Made by a program: the position numbers and the translations under genes. Below, piece after piece: positions 8,168 through 17,132 of a DNA stretch of 64,000 bases (position 1 is the stretch's first letter; every line of letters begins with the position of its first letter). The stretch covers positions 1-64,000 of the forward strand of contig NZ_JABMCC010000113.1 in NCBI RefSeq assembly GCF_013359905.1, given 5' to 3'. Below the pieces are notes generated by a model. The model worked only from the letters and a program-made list of their open reading frames with translations. It did no database searches and was not told the origin of the DNA. The DNA comes from Paenibacillus taichungensis. GTDB taxonomy: Bacteria > Bacillota > Bacilli > Paenibacillales > Paenibacillaceae.

Positions 8168-9031
8168 TCATTTCCTCCGCAAGCCTGGAGATGCATACAA
8201 CATGGCATCACACATATCCACTGTGCGCCGAATCGGCTTCACATCATGGACCCGGACCATCTGGCATCCTTGGGCTATGCCGAAAGCAACCGTAGCGGCT
8301 GTACCCTCCAGCGCATCATCCGCTTGTACCTGTAAGGTGCTCTGAATAAACCTTTTACGCGAGGTGGCAAGCAGAACGGGATACCCCATCTCATTGAGCA
8401 ACCCAAGCGATGACATGAGCGCCAGATTTTCATTCAGATCCTTCACAAAGCCAATGCCCGGGTCCAGAATAATTTGATCGGGATGTACTCCAGCCTCTAA
8501 CGCAATCTGTATACTCTCTTGAAGATCACTGACTACATCAACCAAATAGTTGGTATAGTCTCGTTCTTGCCGGTTGTGCATTAGAATCAGAGGACATCCC
8601 AGTTCTGCCGCAGTACGTGCCATCTCCGGGTCAGCCTTGGCACCCCACACATCATTGATGATGTGCGCTCCAGCCTGAATAGCCTGCCGAGCAACATCCG
8701 CTTTATAGGTATCTACCGATATCGGAATATGCGGAGCCTGCTGCCGCAGTGCTTCAATGACCGGAATGATTCGGCTGAGCTCTTCATCAGCGCCAACGAT
8801 ATCTGAACCCGGACGTGTGGATTCCCCGCCAATATCAATGAGATCCGCGCCGTCTTCCATCATCTGAATGGCGTGAGCCACCGCTCGCTCCACACTGGTA
8901 TAACGTCCCCCATCCGAGAAGGAGTCCGGTGTGACATTCAGAATGCCCATAATAAGTGTACGTGTGCCAAGTTTTAGCTCTGCTGGCCCCCACGCATAAT
9001 TCCGTTCATAAATGACTGGTGTAAGTGTCAT
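8168..9031 (-). CDS. folP: Dihydropteroate synthase
   Basis: Condenses p-aminobenzoate with hydroxymethyl-dihydropterin pyrophosphate; the sulfonamide target. The 287-residue TIM barrel has both family signatures: MGILNVTPDSFSDGG near residues 28-42 and DLIDIGGESTRPGS about residues 60-74, plus the later DPGIGFVKD. The start overlaps the pabC stop by 4 bases (ATGA), so translation is coupled. About 100 bases of spacer without an evident gene follow before folB. Confidence 0.97.
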   Translation of the reverse strand: MTLTPVIYERNYAWGPAELKLGTRTLIMGILNVTPDSFSDGGRYTSVERAVAHAIQMMEDGADLIDIGGESTRPGSDIVGADEELSRIIPVIEALRQQAPHIPISVDTYKADVARQAIQAGAHIINDVWGAKADPEMARTAAELGCPLILMHNRQERDYTNYLVDVVSDLQESIQIALEAGVHPDQIILDPGIGFVKDLNENLALMSSLGLLNEMGYPVLLATSRKRFIQSTLQVQADDALEGTAATVAFGIAQGCQMVRVHDVKPIRRTVDMCDAMLYASPGLRRK

Positions 9032-9912
9032 GAAGTATACCCCGCTTTCTGCCGGTACATACCCAGAATCGCTTCTGTAACCGGGCCGATATGTCCGCTG
9101 CTGATTACTGTTTCTGTTCCATCCTGATCCCTCAACGTAGTAACTGGAGCAAGTTCAGCAACAGAGCCTGTCAAAAAGATCTCATCTGCCTGTAACAGCT
9201 CCTCCCAAGGGAAGAATCCTTCCTCGTAAGGTATTCCTCGGTGAGCTGCAAGCTCCAGTACAACGGCTCTGGTGATTCCCGGTAAGATGCCAGTCGCAAG
9301 TGCTGGCGTATAGACTACGCCTTGTCTCACCCAGAACACATTGCTGACAATTCCCTCAGCTATGTAGCCCTCTCGGGTGAGTTGCAGACCTTCCGCTCCT
9401 TGTACATGCTGCCCGTATCCGTTCAGTTCACGTTTCGCCAGAATGCTGTTCATGTAATGCAGCGATTTGAACCGCACTTCTCCTTCAGGCGTATTACGAG
9501 GCGTCGACAGTCGTTGAAGCATTTTTCCATTTTCGTAAAGGGAGGGAGAGGATTCAGGTAGTGCTTTTGCCAATACGATATGATTGGGTTTCACATAATC
9601 TCCTGAAGGTAGCCCGAGGGGAGCCTCGCCCGCAGATACCGTATAGCGTACATAGGCATCCTGAAGTTCGTTAGCAAGCAACAGGTTTTTGATCCAGCCC
9701 GTTACCTCCGCTGCTGTTACTGTGAAAGGAATGCCTAGTTCACGACACCCTGAAGCCATCCGCTCCAAATGACGCTCCAACAGAAAAGGAACTCCTTGAT
9801 ACGTCCGAAACGTCTCGAACAATCCAAGTCCGTACAAAAAGCCGTGATCCGTCACCGGAACCACGGCTGCCGCCATATTGACCAATTCTCCGTTTATCGC
9901 GGCATATTTCAT
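9028..9912 (-). CDS. pabC: Aminodeoxychorismate lyase (PLP fold type IV)
   Basis: Releases pyruvate from aminodeoxychorismate to give p-aminobenzoate for folate. The 294-residue protein has the branched-chain aminotransferase-like fold: PVTDHGFLYGLGLFETFR at the N-terminus, the PLP-lysine region (FKSLHYMNSILAKRE), and LTREGYIAEGIVSNVFWV followed by TPALATGILPGITR. It sits directly after pabA (2 bases) and overlaps folP. Confidence 0.95.
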   Translation of the reverse strand: MKYAAINGELVNMAAAVVPVTDHGFLYGLGLFETFRTYQGVPFLLERHLERMASGCRELGIPFTVTAAEVTGWIKNLLLANELQDAYVRYTVSAGEAPLGLPSGDYVKPNHIVLAKALPESSPSLYENGKMLQRLSTPRNTPEGEVRFKSLHYMNSILAKRELNGYGQHVQGAEGLQLTREGYIAEGIVSNVFWVRQGVVYTPALATGILPGITRAVVLELAAHRGIPYEEGFFPWEELLQADEIFLTGSVAELAPVTTLRDQDGTETVISSGHIGPVTEAILGMYRQKAGYTS

Positions 9913-9914
9913 CT

Positions 9915-10490
9915 CTATACCTTTACCTGCTGAGACAGGAAGTTACGCAGCATTTGATGACCGTGATCCGTAATGATGGATTCGGGATGGAACTGAACAC
10001 CTTCAATCGCATATTCCTTGTGACGCAAGCCCATAATCTCGCCTTCCGCCGTCTCGGCCGTAATCTCCAGACAATCTGGCAGACTGCTGCGCTCCACGAT
10101 CAAAGAGTGATACCGCGTTGCCGTAAAGGGAGATGGCAATCCGGTAAATACGGACGTTCCGTTATGATGCATCTCCGATGTTTTGCCATGCATCATACGG
10201 TCCGCGCGAATAACATTGCCTCCAAAAGCCTGTCCAATCGCCTGATGTCCCAGACAAACGCCGAAGATCGGAATACTGCCCTTGAAGTGATCAATGACCG
10301 CCAGACTAATACCTGCCTCATTTGGAGTACAAGGACCCGGTGAGATCAAAATATGATCAGGTGCCAACGCCTCAATGCCTGCCAGATCAATTTCATCATT
10401 ACGGCGAACTTCCACCGTCTCCCCCAGTTCACCCAGATATTGAACCAGGTTGTATGTGAAGGAATCATAATTGTCGATAACCAGTATCAT
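9915..10490 (-). CDS. pabA: Aminodeoxychorismate/anthranilate synthase glutamine amidotransferase
   Basis: Supplies ammonia from glutamine to the PabB subunit; in Bacillus the same subunit also serves TrpE. The 191-residue class I amidotransferase shows the N-terminal DNYDSFTYNLVQYL, the nucleophile loop PIFGVCLGHQAIGQAFGG (Cys about 79) and the His-Glu pair in GVQFHPES. AGGAGG precedes the start. Whether it is amphibolic cannot be told from here. Confidence 0.96.
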   Translation of the reverse strand: MILVIDNYDSFTYNLVQYLGELGETVEVRRNDEIDLAGIEALAPDHILISPGPCTPNEAGISLAVIDHFKGSIPIFGVCLGHQAIGQAFGGNVIRADRMMHGKTSEMHHNGTSVFTGLPSPFTATRYHSLIVERSSLPDCLEITAETAEGEIMGLRHKEYAIEGVQFHPESIITDHGHQMLRNFLSQQVKV

Positions 10491-10537
10491 GTCTCTGTTC
10501 CTCCTATTCTTCCGTCCACACAGGGACGGCTGCTTAA

Positions 10538-12241
10538 TTATTTTAATTTAACGGTTTCTGCTTCCTCACTGTAATTGACAGCCCTCATCATGGCTCTTGC
10601 CTTGTTGCGGCACTCCTTGTATTCCCGATATGGATCGGAGTCGATTACGATGCCCGCTCCTGCCTGCACATATCCCACTCCATCTTTAATGGAAAGTGTA
10701 CGAATGACGATGTTCAACTCCATATTGCCACTGTAGTCCATCCACCCAATCGAACCTGTATACGGTCCACGACGCATAGGCTCCAGTTCTTCAATGATTT
10801 CCATGGTGCGAACTTTGGGTGCACCTGTAATCGTTCCACCTGGGAACGTCGCTGCAATCACATCAAATGCGGATAGTCCGTCTGCCAGCGTCCCCTCGAC
10901 TTGAGACACCAGATGCATGACATGCGAATACTTCTCGATCGTCATCAGTTCAGGCACATGCACTGATCCATAAGCTGCAATTCGCCCGATATCATTCCGC
11001 TCCAGATCGACCAGCATTATATGCTCTGCCCGTTCCTTCTCACTGTTCAGCAGCTCAGCGGCCATCAACTCATCTTCGGCTTCATCCCGTCCTCTTCTCC
11101 GTGTTCCTGCGATCGGACGAGCGCTCACCTTGCCATGATCCACTTTGACGAGCAATTCAGGTGATCCGCTCACCAGTTGGAAATCAGGACTACGCAGCAT
11201 CCCCATGTAAGGAGAGGGATTCACGAGACGAAGCCATTCGTAGATGTGCTCTGCACTGGACTTCAGACGTTTTTCTTGCCGTAGGGATAGGTTCACTTGA
11301 AACACATCCCCTTGCCGGATATATTCCTGCACTGTGCGTACCGCCTGCTCAAAGTCCTCTTGAGGAAAGGAAGTATGCCACCCTTCCGTTTCCCGCTCCG
11401 CATCCGCTGATTGCGCAGTGAGATGAATGTGGCTATGGCGATGCTCCAATGCCTGCTGCTGCTCTTCCGCCTGGGCAAATCCCAGAATATGCAACCATCG
11501 CTGCTGCATGGCTGCTGCCCGCTCTTCTGCTTCTGCGTACAGCATACGGAGCTGAGCTTCATCCTGATTCGGCCGTACAGCCAGATGAACCATGCAGAAC
11601 AGTGCCTGCTGCTCATGGTCATACGCCCATATTTCTTCAAACCGCATCCACCAATAATCCGGGAGAGCCGGGTTGTCTTCTGCCAAGGTTGGCAGCTTTT
11701 CCAAAGATCTGGCTACGTCATAGCTTAGATAACCTGCACATCCACCACCAAAGTCTGGAGCCCCGCTCACCTTTGGTGCGCTGTACGGCGCAGCCCATCT
11801 TTTTAATACTTCAAGCGGTTTACCACAGTCTGTCCGGGTACTGCCTTGAATAAGATCATGAATAACAGCTTCGTTGCCCTTGCCGGAGATAACGGATACT
11901 GGGTTTAATCCCAAAAAGGTATACCTTCCGCCTTTACCATTCTCCAACACCATTGCATAGGGTGACGCCTGCTGCCAGGCTGCTTCCCACGTTAACGGTA
12001 AACCGCCATGATACGGTCCCTTATCCGACTTGATCATATACGGCATCATGGTCCAACCTTCTCCGGCCCACTCTGTCCAGTCGGCGTATGTTGTCATCAG
12101 GTGTGTCATTGCGGTTTGCCGCCCTCCATCTGTCGCTAGTTCTATTGTCTGATAGTATACTAAAGCGCCGCTGCTTTTAAAAGCATTCAGCAAAAAATCC
12201 TCCACACCCGGCATACGGGCAAGGAGGATTTGTTTCATCAC
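10538..12241 (-). CDS. pabB: Aminodeoxychorismate synthase component I
   Basis: Aminates chorismate to 4-amino-4-deoxychorismate together with PabA. The 567-residue protein has a divergent N-terminal domain and a C-terminal chorismate-binding domain with ELLVKVDHGKVSARPIAG, TRRRG, HIMLVDLERNDIG, MTIEKYSHVMHLVS and the TFPGGTITGAPKVRTMEII signature. The start is either GTG 12241 or the next ATG 12238, only about 10 bases after the cysK stop, without a strong ribosome binding site, so coupling to cysK is likely. It is longer than B. subtilis PabB by roughly 100 residues at the N-terminus. Confidence 0.94.
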   Translation of the reverse strand: MMKQILLARMPGVEDFLLNAFKSSGALVYYQTIELATDGGRQTAMTHLMTTYADWTEWAGEGWTMMPYMIKSDKGPYHGGLPLTWEAAWQQASPYAMVLENGKGGRYTFLGLNPVSVISGKGNEAVIHDLIQGSTRTDCGKPLEVLKRWAAPYSAPKVSGAPDFGGGCAGYLSYDVARSLEKLPTLAEDNPALPDYWWMRFEEIWAYDHEQQALFCMVHLAVRPNQDEAQLRMLYAEAEERAAAMQQRWLHILGFAQAEEQQQALEHRHSHIHLTAQSADAERETEGWHTSFPQEDFEQAVRTVQEYIRQGDVFQVNLSLRQEKRLKSSAEHIYEWLRLVNPSPYMGMLRSPDFQLVSGSPELLVKVDHGKVSARPIAGTRRRGRDEAEDELMAAELLNSEKERAEHIMLVDLERNDIGRIAAYGSVHVPELMTIEKYSHVMHLVSQVEGTLADGLSAFDVIAATFPGGTITGAPKVRTMEIIEELEPMRRGPYTGSIGWMDYSGNMELNIVIRTLSIKDGVGYVQAGAGIVIDSDPYREYKECRNKARAMMRAVNYSEEAETVKLK

Positions 12242-12250
12242 TTGTTAGGC

Positions 12251-13189
12251 TTAAGCTTCGAAGTTGTAAAGTGGCGTACTGAGGTAACGTTCGCCGTTAC
12301 TTGGTACGATCACGACAACGCGTTTGCCTGCACCCAACTGTTTAGCCACTTGCAGACCTGCACGGATGGCTGCACCAGAAGAAATACCGGACAAAATGCC
12401 CTCTTCCTTCGCTACCTGACGAGCCGTCTCGAACGCATCATCGTTCTCGATGTGAATGATCTCGTCATAAATTTCCTGATCAAGAATCTCAGGAATAAAG
12501 TTAGCACCGATCCCCTGAATTTTGTGAGGACCCGGTTTGCCACCTGCCAAGATTGGCGAAGCTGCTGGTTCAACGGCAACGATTTTAATCCCAGGGTAGG
12601 ATTCCTTCAACACTTCGCCTGTACCTGTAATCGTTCCGCCTGTACCGATTCCTGCAACGAAAGCATCCAACGTACCGCCTACAGATTGAATAGCTTCAAC
12701 AATCTCAGGGCCAGTCGTTTCACGGTGGATCTTCACGTTGGCTTTATTTTTAAATTGCTCAGCCATGAAATAAGATGGATTTTCCTTAAGCAATTCCTCA
12801 GCTTTTTTAACTGCACCATTCATACCTTCGGCTCCCGGTGTGAGCACAAGCTCAGCTCCGTAGGCACGAAGCAGGTTACGACGCTCCATACTCATCGTTT
12901 CCGGCATAACAATAACAGACTTATAGCCTTTGGCTGCAGCCACCATAGCCAGTCCAATTCCTGTGTTACCACTTGTTGCTTCGATGATGGTATCACCCGG
13001 TTTCAGCTTGCCTTCTTTTTCCGCTTCTTCCACGATGCTAATCGCGATACGGTCTTTGACGCTTGAACCTGGATTCTGGTATTCCAGTTTCACGAATACT
13101 TCAGCACTGCCTTCAGGTACGATACGGTTCAGACGAACAAGCGGAGTACCTCCGATAAGTTCTGTTACGTTATTAACTACTTTAGCCAT
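12251..13189 (-). CDS. cysK: Cysteine synthase A (O-acetylserine thiol-lyase)
   Basis: Makes cysteine from O-acetylserine and sulfide. The 312-residue PLP enzyme has the N-terminal VTELIGGTPLVRLNR, the PLP lysine in PGSSVKDRIA (Lys about 42), EATSGNTGIGLAM, and GIGTGGTITGTG for cofactor phosphate. An AAGGAGGG ribosome binding site precedes the ATG. It has a consensus promoter and a leader of about 200 bases, and heads the cysK-pab-fol cluster. Confidence 0.98.
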   Translation of the reverse strand: MAKVVNNVTELIGGTPLVRLNRIVPEGSAEVFVKLEYQNPGSSVKDRIAISIVEEAEKEGKLKPGDTIIEATSGNTGIGLAMVAAAKGYKSVIVMPETMSMERRNLLRAYGAELVLTPGAEGMNGAVKKAEELLKENPSYFMAEQFKNKANVKIHRETTGPEIVEAIQSVGGTLDAFVAGIGTGGTITGTGEVLKESYPGIKIVAVEPAASPILAGGKPGPHKIQGIGANFIPEILDQEIYDEIIHIENDDAFETARQVAKEEGILSGISSGAAIRAGLQVAKQLGAGKRVVVIVPSNGERYLSTPLYNFEA

Positions 13190-13404
13190 ATGAATGCCCT
13201 CCTTAGTGGGATGAATACTACTTAAGTCCTGTTGCCATATACATGTGTGGCCGAGCAGCCTCTAGATGTTATAGAAGAACTACGGAAATCCGTCTGAGTT
13301 CATTCCGTCTGCAATAAACCGGACAGAAACTGGGTTTCCGAAGATTTCTTTGTTCATATAAATGGTTTTATTCCGAGTAAATGAGTAGGTTTTTGATTAT
13401 TTTT
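13190..13404 (-). promoter_or_regulatory. Long cysK leader, no recognised riboswitch
   Basis: About 200 bases separate the cysK promoter from the start codon. The stretch has complementary segments (CGGAAA near 13340 and TTTCCG near 13285) and a 25-codon ORF on the minus strand (13280-13357) without a Shine-Dalgarno. I see neither the T-box sequence (GGUGG...CCGCG) nor the SAM-riboswitch core. What it does is unknown. Confidence 0.4.
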
Positions 13405-13433
13405 ATCTTATCAACGTTACACCCTATTGTCAA
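13405..13433 (-). promoter_or_regulatory. cysK promoter
   Basis: TTGACA (13428-13433), 17-base spacer, TAAGAT (13405-13410) on the minus strand. This is near consensus. In relatives cysK is repressed by CymR; I cannot confirm a CymR box by eye. Confidence 0.75.
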
Positions 13434-13443
13434 TATGAGTACT

Positions 13444-13496
13444 CAAAAAAATACTCCGCCTTGGGCCCTAAGGCCGTAGACAGAGTATTTTTATCA
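13444..13496 (-). terminator. Terminator after the parvulin-like gene
   Basis: AAATACTC...GAGTATTTTTTT with GGCCTTAGGGCC in the loop region, 30 bases past the stop. It separates the upstream coaX-hslO-parvulin unit from the cysK promoter. Confidence 0.85.
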
Positions 13497-13527
13497 AGAT
13501 GCAGTAGGACATTCGTTTGCAGGATAA

Positions 13528-14478
13528 TCAGGATGCCGGAATTTCAGCGATGATGACAGCTTCATACTTGTTGCGTAACCTTTCCTCCACCTGGGGCAGG
13601 GGATCAGCCTGGCTTAGAGCAAGCTGCATCCGAATTTCTTCACGAACCTCTTCTGCAGATTGCACTTGACGCTCTTGTTTGTCATTCATTTTAATGATGG
13701 CGTAACCTTCTTCCATCTTCACTGGCCCCGCAATATCACCCACGTCCAGTTGAGCTGCAAGTTTGAGAATTGCTTCGGACTGAAACGGATCGTTCTGCTC
13801 AATCCATCCCAGACGACCGCCCGAATCACGGGAGTAACTGTCCGTCGATTCATTACGTGCGGTTTCTTCAAAGTCTGCTCCCTTGTCGAGCGCATCCAGA
13901 ACTGATTTTGCCTGGTCCTCTTCCTTCAATACAATGATAGACAGATCATATTTCTCTGGGGAAACATAGTCTTCATGGTGTTCGTTCCAATAATGCTCGA
14001 TATCTGCATCCTTGATCTGTATACCGCTCGTTGCGATTTTCTCAAGCAGAAGTCGGTATCCCGCCTCCAACTCAAGGTCCTGCCTGGATAAACCCAGTTG
14101 AGACTGCATTTCGTCAAAATAAGCCTTCTCCGAATCATATCCATCCATGGCCGCGGCAAGTTCCTTCGCAATTTCTTTGGGAGTCACCGTCAGATTACGA
14201 TCGAGTGCTTCCGCATATACGGCTTTGCGATTGAGCATCTGGAGCAGCAATTCACTGCCATAACGCCGTTTCAATGCCTCGGTCCATTCCTTGTTGGTGA
14301 TGACCTCCCCATTGATCGTTGCTACCGCATTTCCCTCTTCCTGATTGGTATCCTGAGGCGAATCTGCTCCTTCACGTCCATTTCGTAAGCCTTGCACAAC
14401 CATAACTGAACCCATCACCAGCATTCCAAGCGTCAAGACAATTACAGCCGTCCATAACCCTTTTTCCTGTCTTGTCAT
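13528..14478 (-). CDS. Membrane-anchored parvulin-like peptidyl-prolyl isomerase (YacD-like)
   Basis: A 316-residue protein with one N-terminal membrane segment (about residues 9-30, uncleaved anchor), a SurA/PrsA N-terminal helical domain starting at VATINGEVITNKEW, and a parvulin rotamase domain in the second half (YDLSIIVLKEEDQAKSVLDAL, GGRLGWIEQND, GPVKMEEGYAIIKM). Unlike PrsA at 36-37 kb it lacks a lipobox Cys. The same position between hslO and cysK is held by yacD in B. subtilis. Expected role: folding of exported proteins outside the membrane. Confidence 0.88.
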   Translation of the reverse strand: MTRQEKGLWTAVIVLTLGMLVMGSVMVVQGLRNGREGADSPQDTNQEEGNAVATINGEVITNKEWTEALKRRYGSELLLQMLNRKAVYAEALDRNLTVTPKEIAKELAAAMDGYDSEKAYFDEMQSQLGLSRQDLELEAGYRLLLEKIATSGIQIKDADIEHYWNEHHEDYVSPEKYDLSIIVLKEEDQAKSVLDALDKGADFEETARNESTDSYSRDSGGRLGWIEQNDPFQSEAILKLAAQLDVGDIAGPVKMEEGYAIIKMNDKQERQVQSAEEVREEIRMQLALSQADPLPQVEERLRNKYEAVIIAEIPAS

Positions 14479-14502
14479 TCCGCGTCCCGTCCCCGCATAA
14501 AA

Positions 14503-15393
14503 TCAGTTCTTGGCTTGCTCTAGGATGGTCTCAAGTTGTTCCTTGTTGAAATCGTAAGCCTCATTGCAAAATTGGCAGACCACTTCAGCCTGGCCTTCTT
14601 CCTCAATCAATTGTTCCATTTCGGATTGACCCAGACTGATCAACGTTTTCTCTACCCGCTCACGTGAACACTCACAGTGGAAATGAATATCCATTTCGTC
14701 CATGACCTGTACATCAGGCAGTACACGACGAAGCAGCGCTTCTAGTTCAAGCCCCTCAGCCAGCAGTGATGTCACTGGCGGCATTGTACCAATGGCATTT
14801 TCAATCACAGTAATTTCATCATCCGTCAAACCTGGAAGCAACTGTACAATGAATCCACCGGCTACAATAACCGAATTATCGGTATCCACCAGTACACCAA
14901 CGCCTACAGCAGAAGGCGTCTGCTCCGATTTAGCAAAATAGTACGTAAAGTCTTCACCAAGTTCTCCTGAAATAATTGGCACACTGCCGCGGTAAGGCTC
15001 TTTCAGCCCCAAATCCTTCGTTACGTTCACGAATCCTTCGGTTCCAACTGCGCCAGCAACGTCCAGTTTACCCATACTGTTGCTCGGCAGATGTACATGC
15101 GGATTGCTTACATAACCACGAACTTCACCCTTCGCATTAGCATCGGCAACAATCTGTCCAATCGGACCGTCACCTTTGACTTGAATTGTGAGCTTCTCTT
15201 CTCCTTTAAGCATAGCACCCATAATGGATGCTGCTGTAACCGTACGCCCCATAGCTGCTGTAGCCGTGGGAAACGTATCATGTCTTCTGCGCAGTTCCTC
15301 AACCAGTTCTGTCGTTTGAACAGCAAAGGCCCTAACCCGTCCGTTCATTGCTGTACCGCGAATTAACCGGTCTTGTTTGTTGTTGTTTTCCAA
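14503..15393 (-). CDS. hslO: Redox-regulated chaperone Hsp33
   Basis: A holdase chaperone switched on by oxidation of its zinc-bound cysteines. The 296-residue protein keeps the four C-terminal cysteines (HCEC, about 240 and 242, and CQFC, about 273 and 276) and the N-terminal fold (TATAAMGRTVTAASIMGAML). I use the TTG start at 15393, which has AAAGGAGG 9 bases upstream and gives the usual length; earlier in-frame codons lack a site. Confidence 0.96.
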   Translation of the reverse strand: MENNNKQDRLIRGTAMNGRVRAFAVQTTELVEELRRRHDTFPTATAAMGRTVTAASIMGAMLKGEEKLTIQVKGDGPIGQIVADANAKGEVRGYVSNPHVHLPSNSMGKLDVAGAVGTEGFVNVTKDLGLKEPYRGSVPIISGELGEDFTYYFAKSEQTPSAVGVGVLVDTDNSVIVAGGFIVQLLPGLTDDEITVIENAIGTMPPVTSLLAEGLELEALLRRVLPDVQVMDEMDIHFHCECSRERVEKTLISLGQSEMEQLIEEEGQAEVVCQFCNEAYDFNKEQLETILEQAKN

Positions 15394-15430
15394 GTCATTC
15401 AGCCTCCTTTGGCGTAATCGCCAGTTATAG

Positions 15431-15481
15431 AAAAAACGGCATAACATATAAGACTGTAATCTCAGCCCGCTGTTTGCCGTC
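15431..15481 (-). terminator. Possible weak terminator between coaX and hslO
   Basis: ACGGCA and TGCCGTTTTTT on the minus strand are 34 bases apart. The T-run is good but the loop is large, so it may act only as an attenuator. Confidence 0.35.
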
Positions 15482-15488
15482 TCTGTTC

Positions 15489-16259
15489 TTACCTTTCCCG
15501 GTTCCGCTCATAAACGATACGCAGCCCTTCAAGCGTAAGCAGCGGATCCACTTCATCGATGCTGCGTGTTTCTTCTGCAATCAGCTTGGCAAGGCCTCCG
15601 GTTGCAATAACTCTAGGCTTGGCTCCCATTTCCTCCCGAATACGCTCCACGATACCGTCCACCTGTCCTGCATAACCATAAATAATGCCGGCCTGCATCG
15701 CATGAATGGTGTTGCGACCAATGACTTTCTTGGGCTTCTCCAATTCAATACGAGGTAGCTTGGACGCTCGTTCATAGAGTGCTTCGGTTGCAATATGGAT
15801 GCCGGGTACGATAGCCCCGCCCAGATAATTTCCTTTCTCGTCAATACAGTCAAATGTAGTCGCTGTACCGAAATCGACCACAACGAGAGGGCCGCCATAC
15901 TTCTCAACGGCTGCTACTGCATTAACAATGCGATCCGCGCCAACTTCACGAGGATTCTCATACCGCAGGTTCAGGCCGGTTCGGATACCAGGCCCAACAA
16001 GTAACGGTTTTTTGCCTACGTATTTCTCACACATGGCTTCAATCACATTCACCAGCGGTGGAACCACGGATGAGATGATCACACCTTCAATGTCGCGTGT
16101 TGAAATACCCGACATATGAAATAAATTATAAATCAATACGCCGTATTCATCCACTGTCGACTGCCGGGATGTACTCAGGCGAAAATGGTGGAGCAACTCC
16201 CGGCCTTGATACACGCCGAGTACGATATTACTGTTGCCCACGTCTACCACAAGAATCAA
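15489..16259 (-). CDS. coaX: Type III pantothenate kinase
   Basis: Phosphorylates pantothenate, the first step of CoA synthesis. The 256-residue ASKHA-fold protein has the phosphate loop DVGNSNIVLGVY at the N-terminus, GADRIVNAVAA, VDFGTATTFDCI and GAIVPGIHIATEALYERA, all type III features. It begins 6 bases after nadC ends. Confidence 0.97.
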   Translation of the reverse strand: MILVVDVGNSNIVLGVYQGRELLHHFRLSTSRQSTVDEYGVLIYNLFHMSGISTRDIEGVIISSVVPPLVNVIEAMCEKYVGKKPLLVGPGIRTGLNLRYENPREVGADRIVNAVAAVEKYGGPLVVVDFGTATTFDCIDEKGNYLGGAIVPGIHIATEALYERASKLPRIELEKPKKVIGRNTIHAMQAGIIYGYAGQVDGIVERIREEMGAKPRVIATGGLAKLIAEETRSIDEVDPLLTLEGLRIVYERNRER

Positions 16260-16265
16260 AGAGGT

Positions 16266-17132
16266 TCACCCCTCTTTCTTTTCGTTTAAATCCAGGCTAA
16301 TATCCAGGCTCTCAAAAGAGTAGGTTAACCTGCCAACTGAAATTACATCCACTCCGCTCTCTGCAATACCACGAATGGTATTTAGCGAGACGTTGCCCGA
16401 TGCCTCAACTTTCACATGCGGAGCCTGCTCACGAATAAGAGCAACGGCCTCACGCATCCGGTCTGGGTGCATGTTATCCAGCATAATGATATCTGCCCCA
16501 GCCTGCAAGGCTTCTCTGACCTGTTCCATGTTTTCGGTCTCTACTTCAATGGTCATTGTATGCGGAATGACAGATCGCGCACGCTGTACAGCTTCAGTAA
16601 TCCCGCCTGCGCCCTTGATGTGGTTATCCTTAATCATGACGGCATCATAGAGGCCGAACCGATGATTTGCTCCGCCACCAACCCGCACTGCATATTTTTC
16701 AAGCAAGCGGTGTCCCGGTGTTGTTTTACGAGTATCGACCAGACGTGTAGAAAGGCCTTCCAACGCATCAACATAAGTACGTGTGAGGGTAGCGATACCA
16801 GACATGCGCTGAAGCAGGTTAAGGGCCAGACGCTCTCCTGTCAGCAAGCTATGTGTGCTTCCTTCTACCTCAGCCAGAATCGTACCATGCGTAACTGCAT
16901 CACCGTCTTTTACCATCGGTGTGAACGCAAGGCCAGGATCCACTACCTGAAAGACGAGTTCTGCTACCGTAATTCCTGCAATGATTCCATTGTCTTTGGC
17001 ATGTATCACGGCCTTGGACTGACTGCCGGCGGGAATCGTCACAGTTGTTGTGACATCCCCTGCACCAACATCCTCACGAAGCCAGTTTTTAATTGATTCG
17101 ATGAGTCCTTCATTATATCCGTTCAGTATCAT
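16266..17132 (-). CDS. nadC: Quinolinate phosphoribosyltransferase (nicotinate-nucleotide pyrophosphorylase)
   Basis: Converts quinolinate and PRPP to nicotinate mononucleotide with loss of CO2. The 288-residue protein has EDVGAGDVTT, the SGIATLTRTYVD and DTRKTTPGHRLLEKYAV blocks, GGGANHRFGLYDAVMIKDNH, and VEASGNVSLNTI. It overlaps nadB by 4 bases (ATGA), so the nad genes are translationally coupled. Confidence 0.97.
   Translation of the reverse strand: MILNGYNEGLIESIKNWLREDVGAGDVTTTVTIPAGSQSKAVIHAKDNGIIAGITVAELVFQVVDPGLAFTPMVKDGDAVTHGTILAEVEGSTHSLLTGERLALNLLQRMSGIATLTRTYVDALEGLSTRLVDTRKTTPGHRLLEKYAVRVGGGANHRFGLYDAVMIKDNHIKGAGGITEAVQRARSVIPHTMTIEVETENMEQVREALQAGADIIMLDNMHPDRMREAVALIREQAPHVKVEASGNVSLNTIRGIAESGVDVISVGRLTYSFESLDISLDLNEKKEG

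Noticed and set aside
12230..13066. Plus-strand open frame of 278 codons opposite cysK
   Set aside because: It is entirely antisense to a certain cysK with no homology or start signal.
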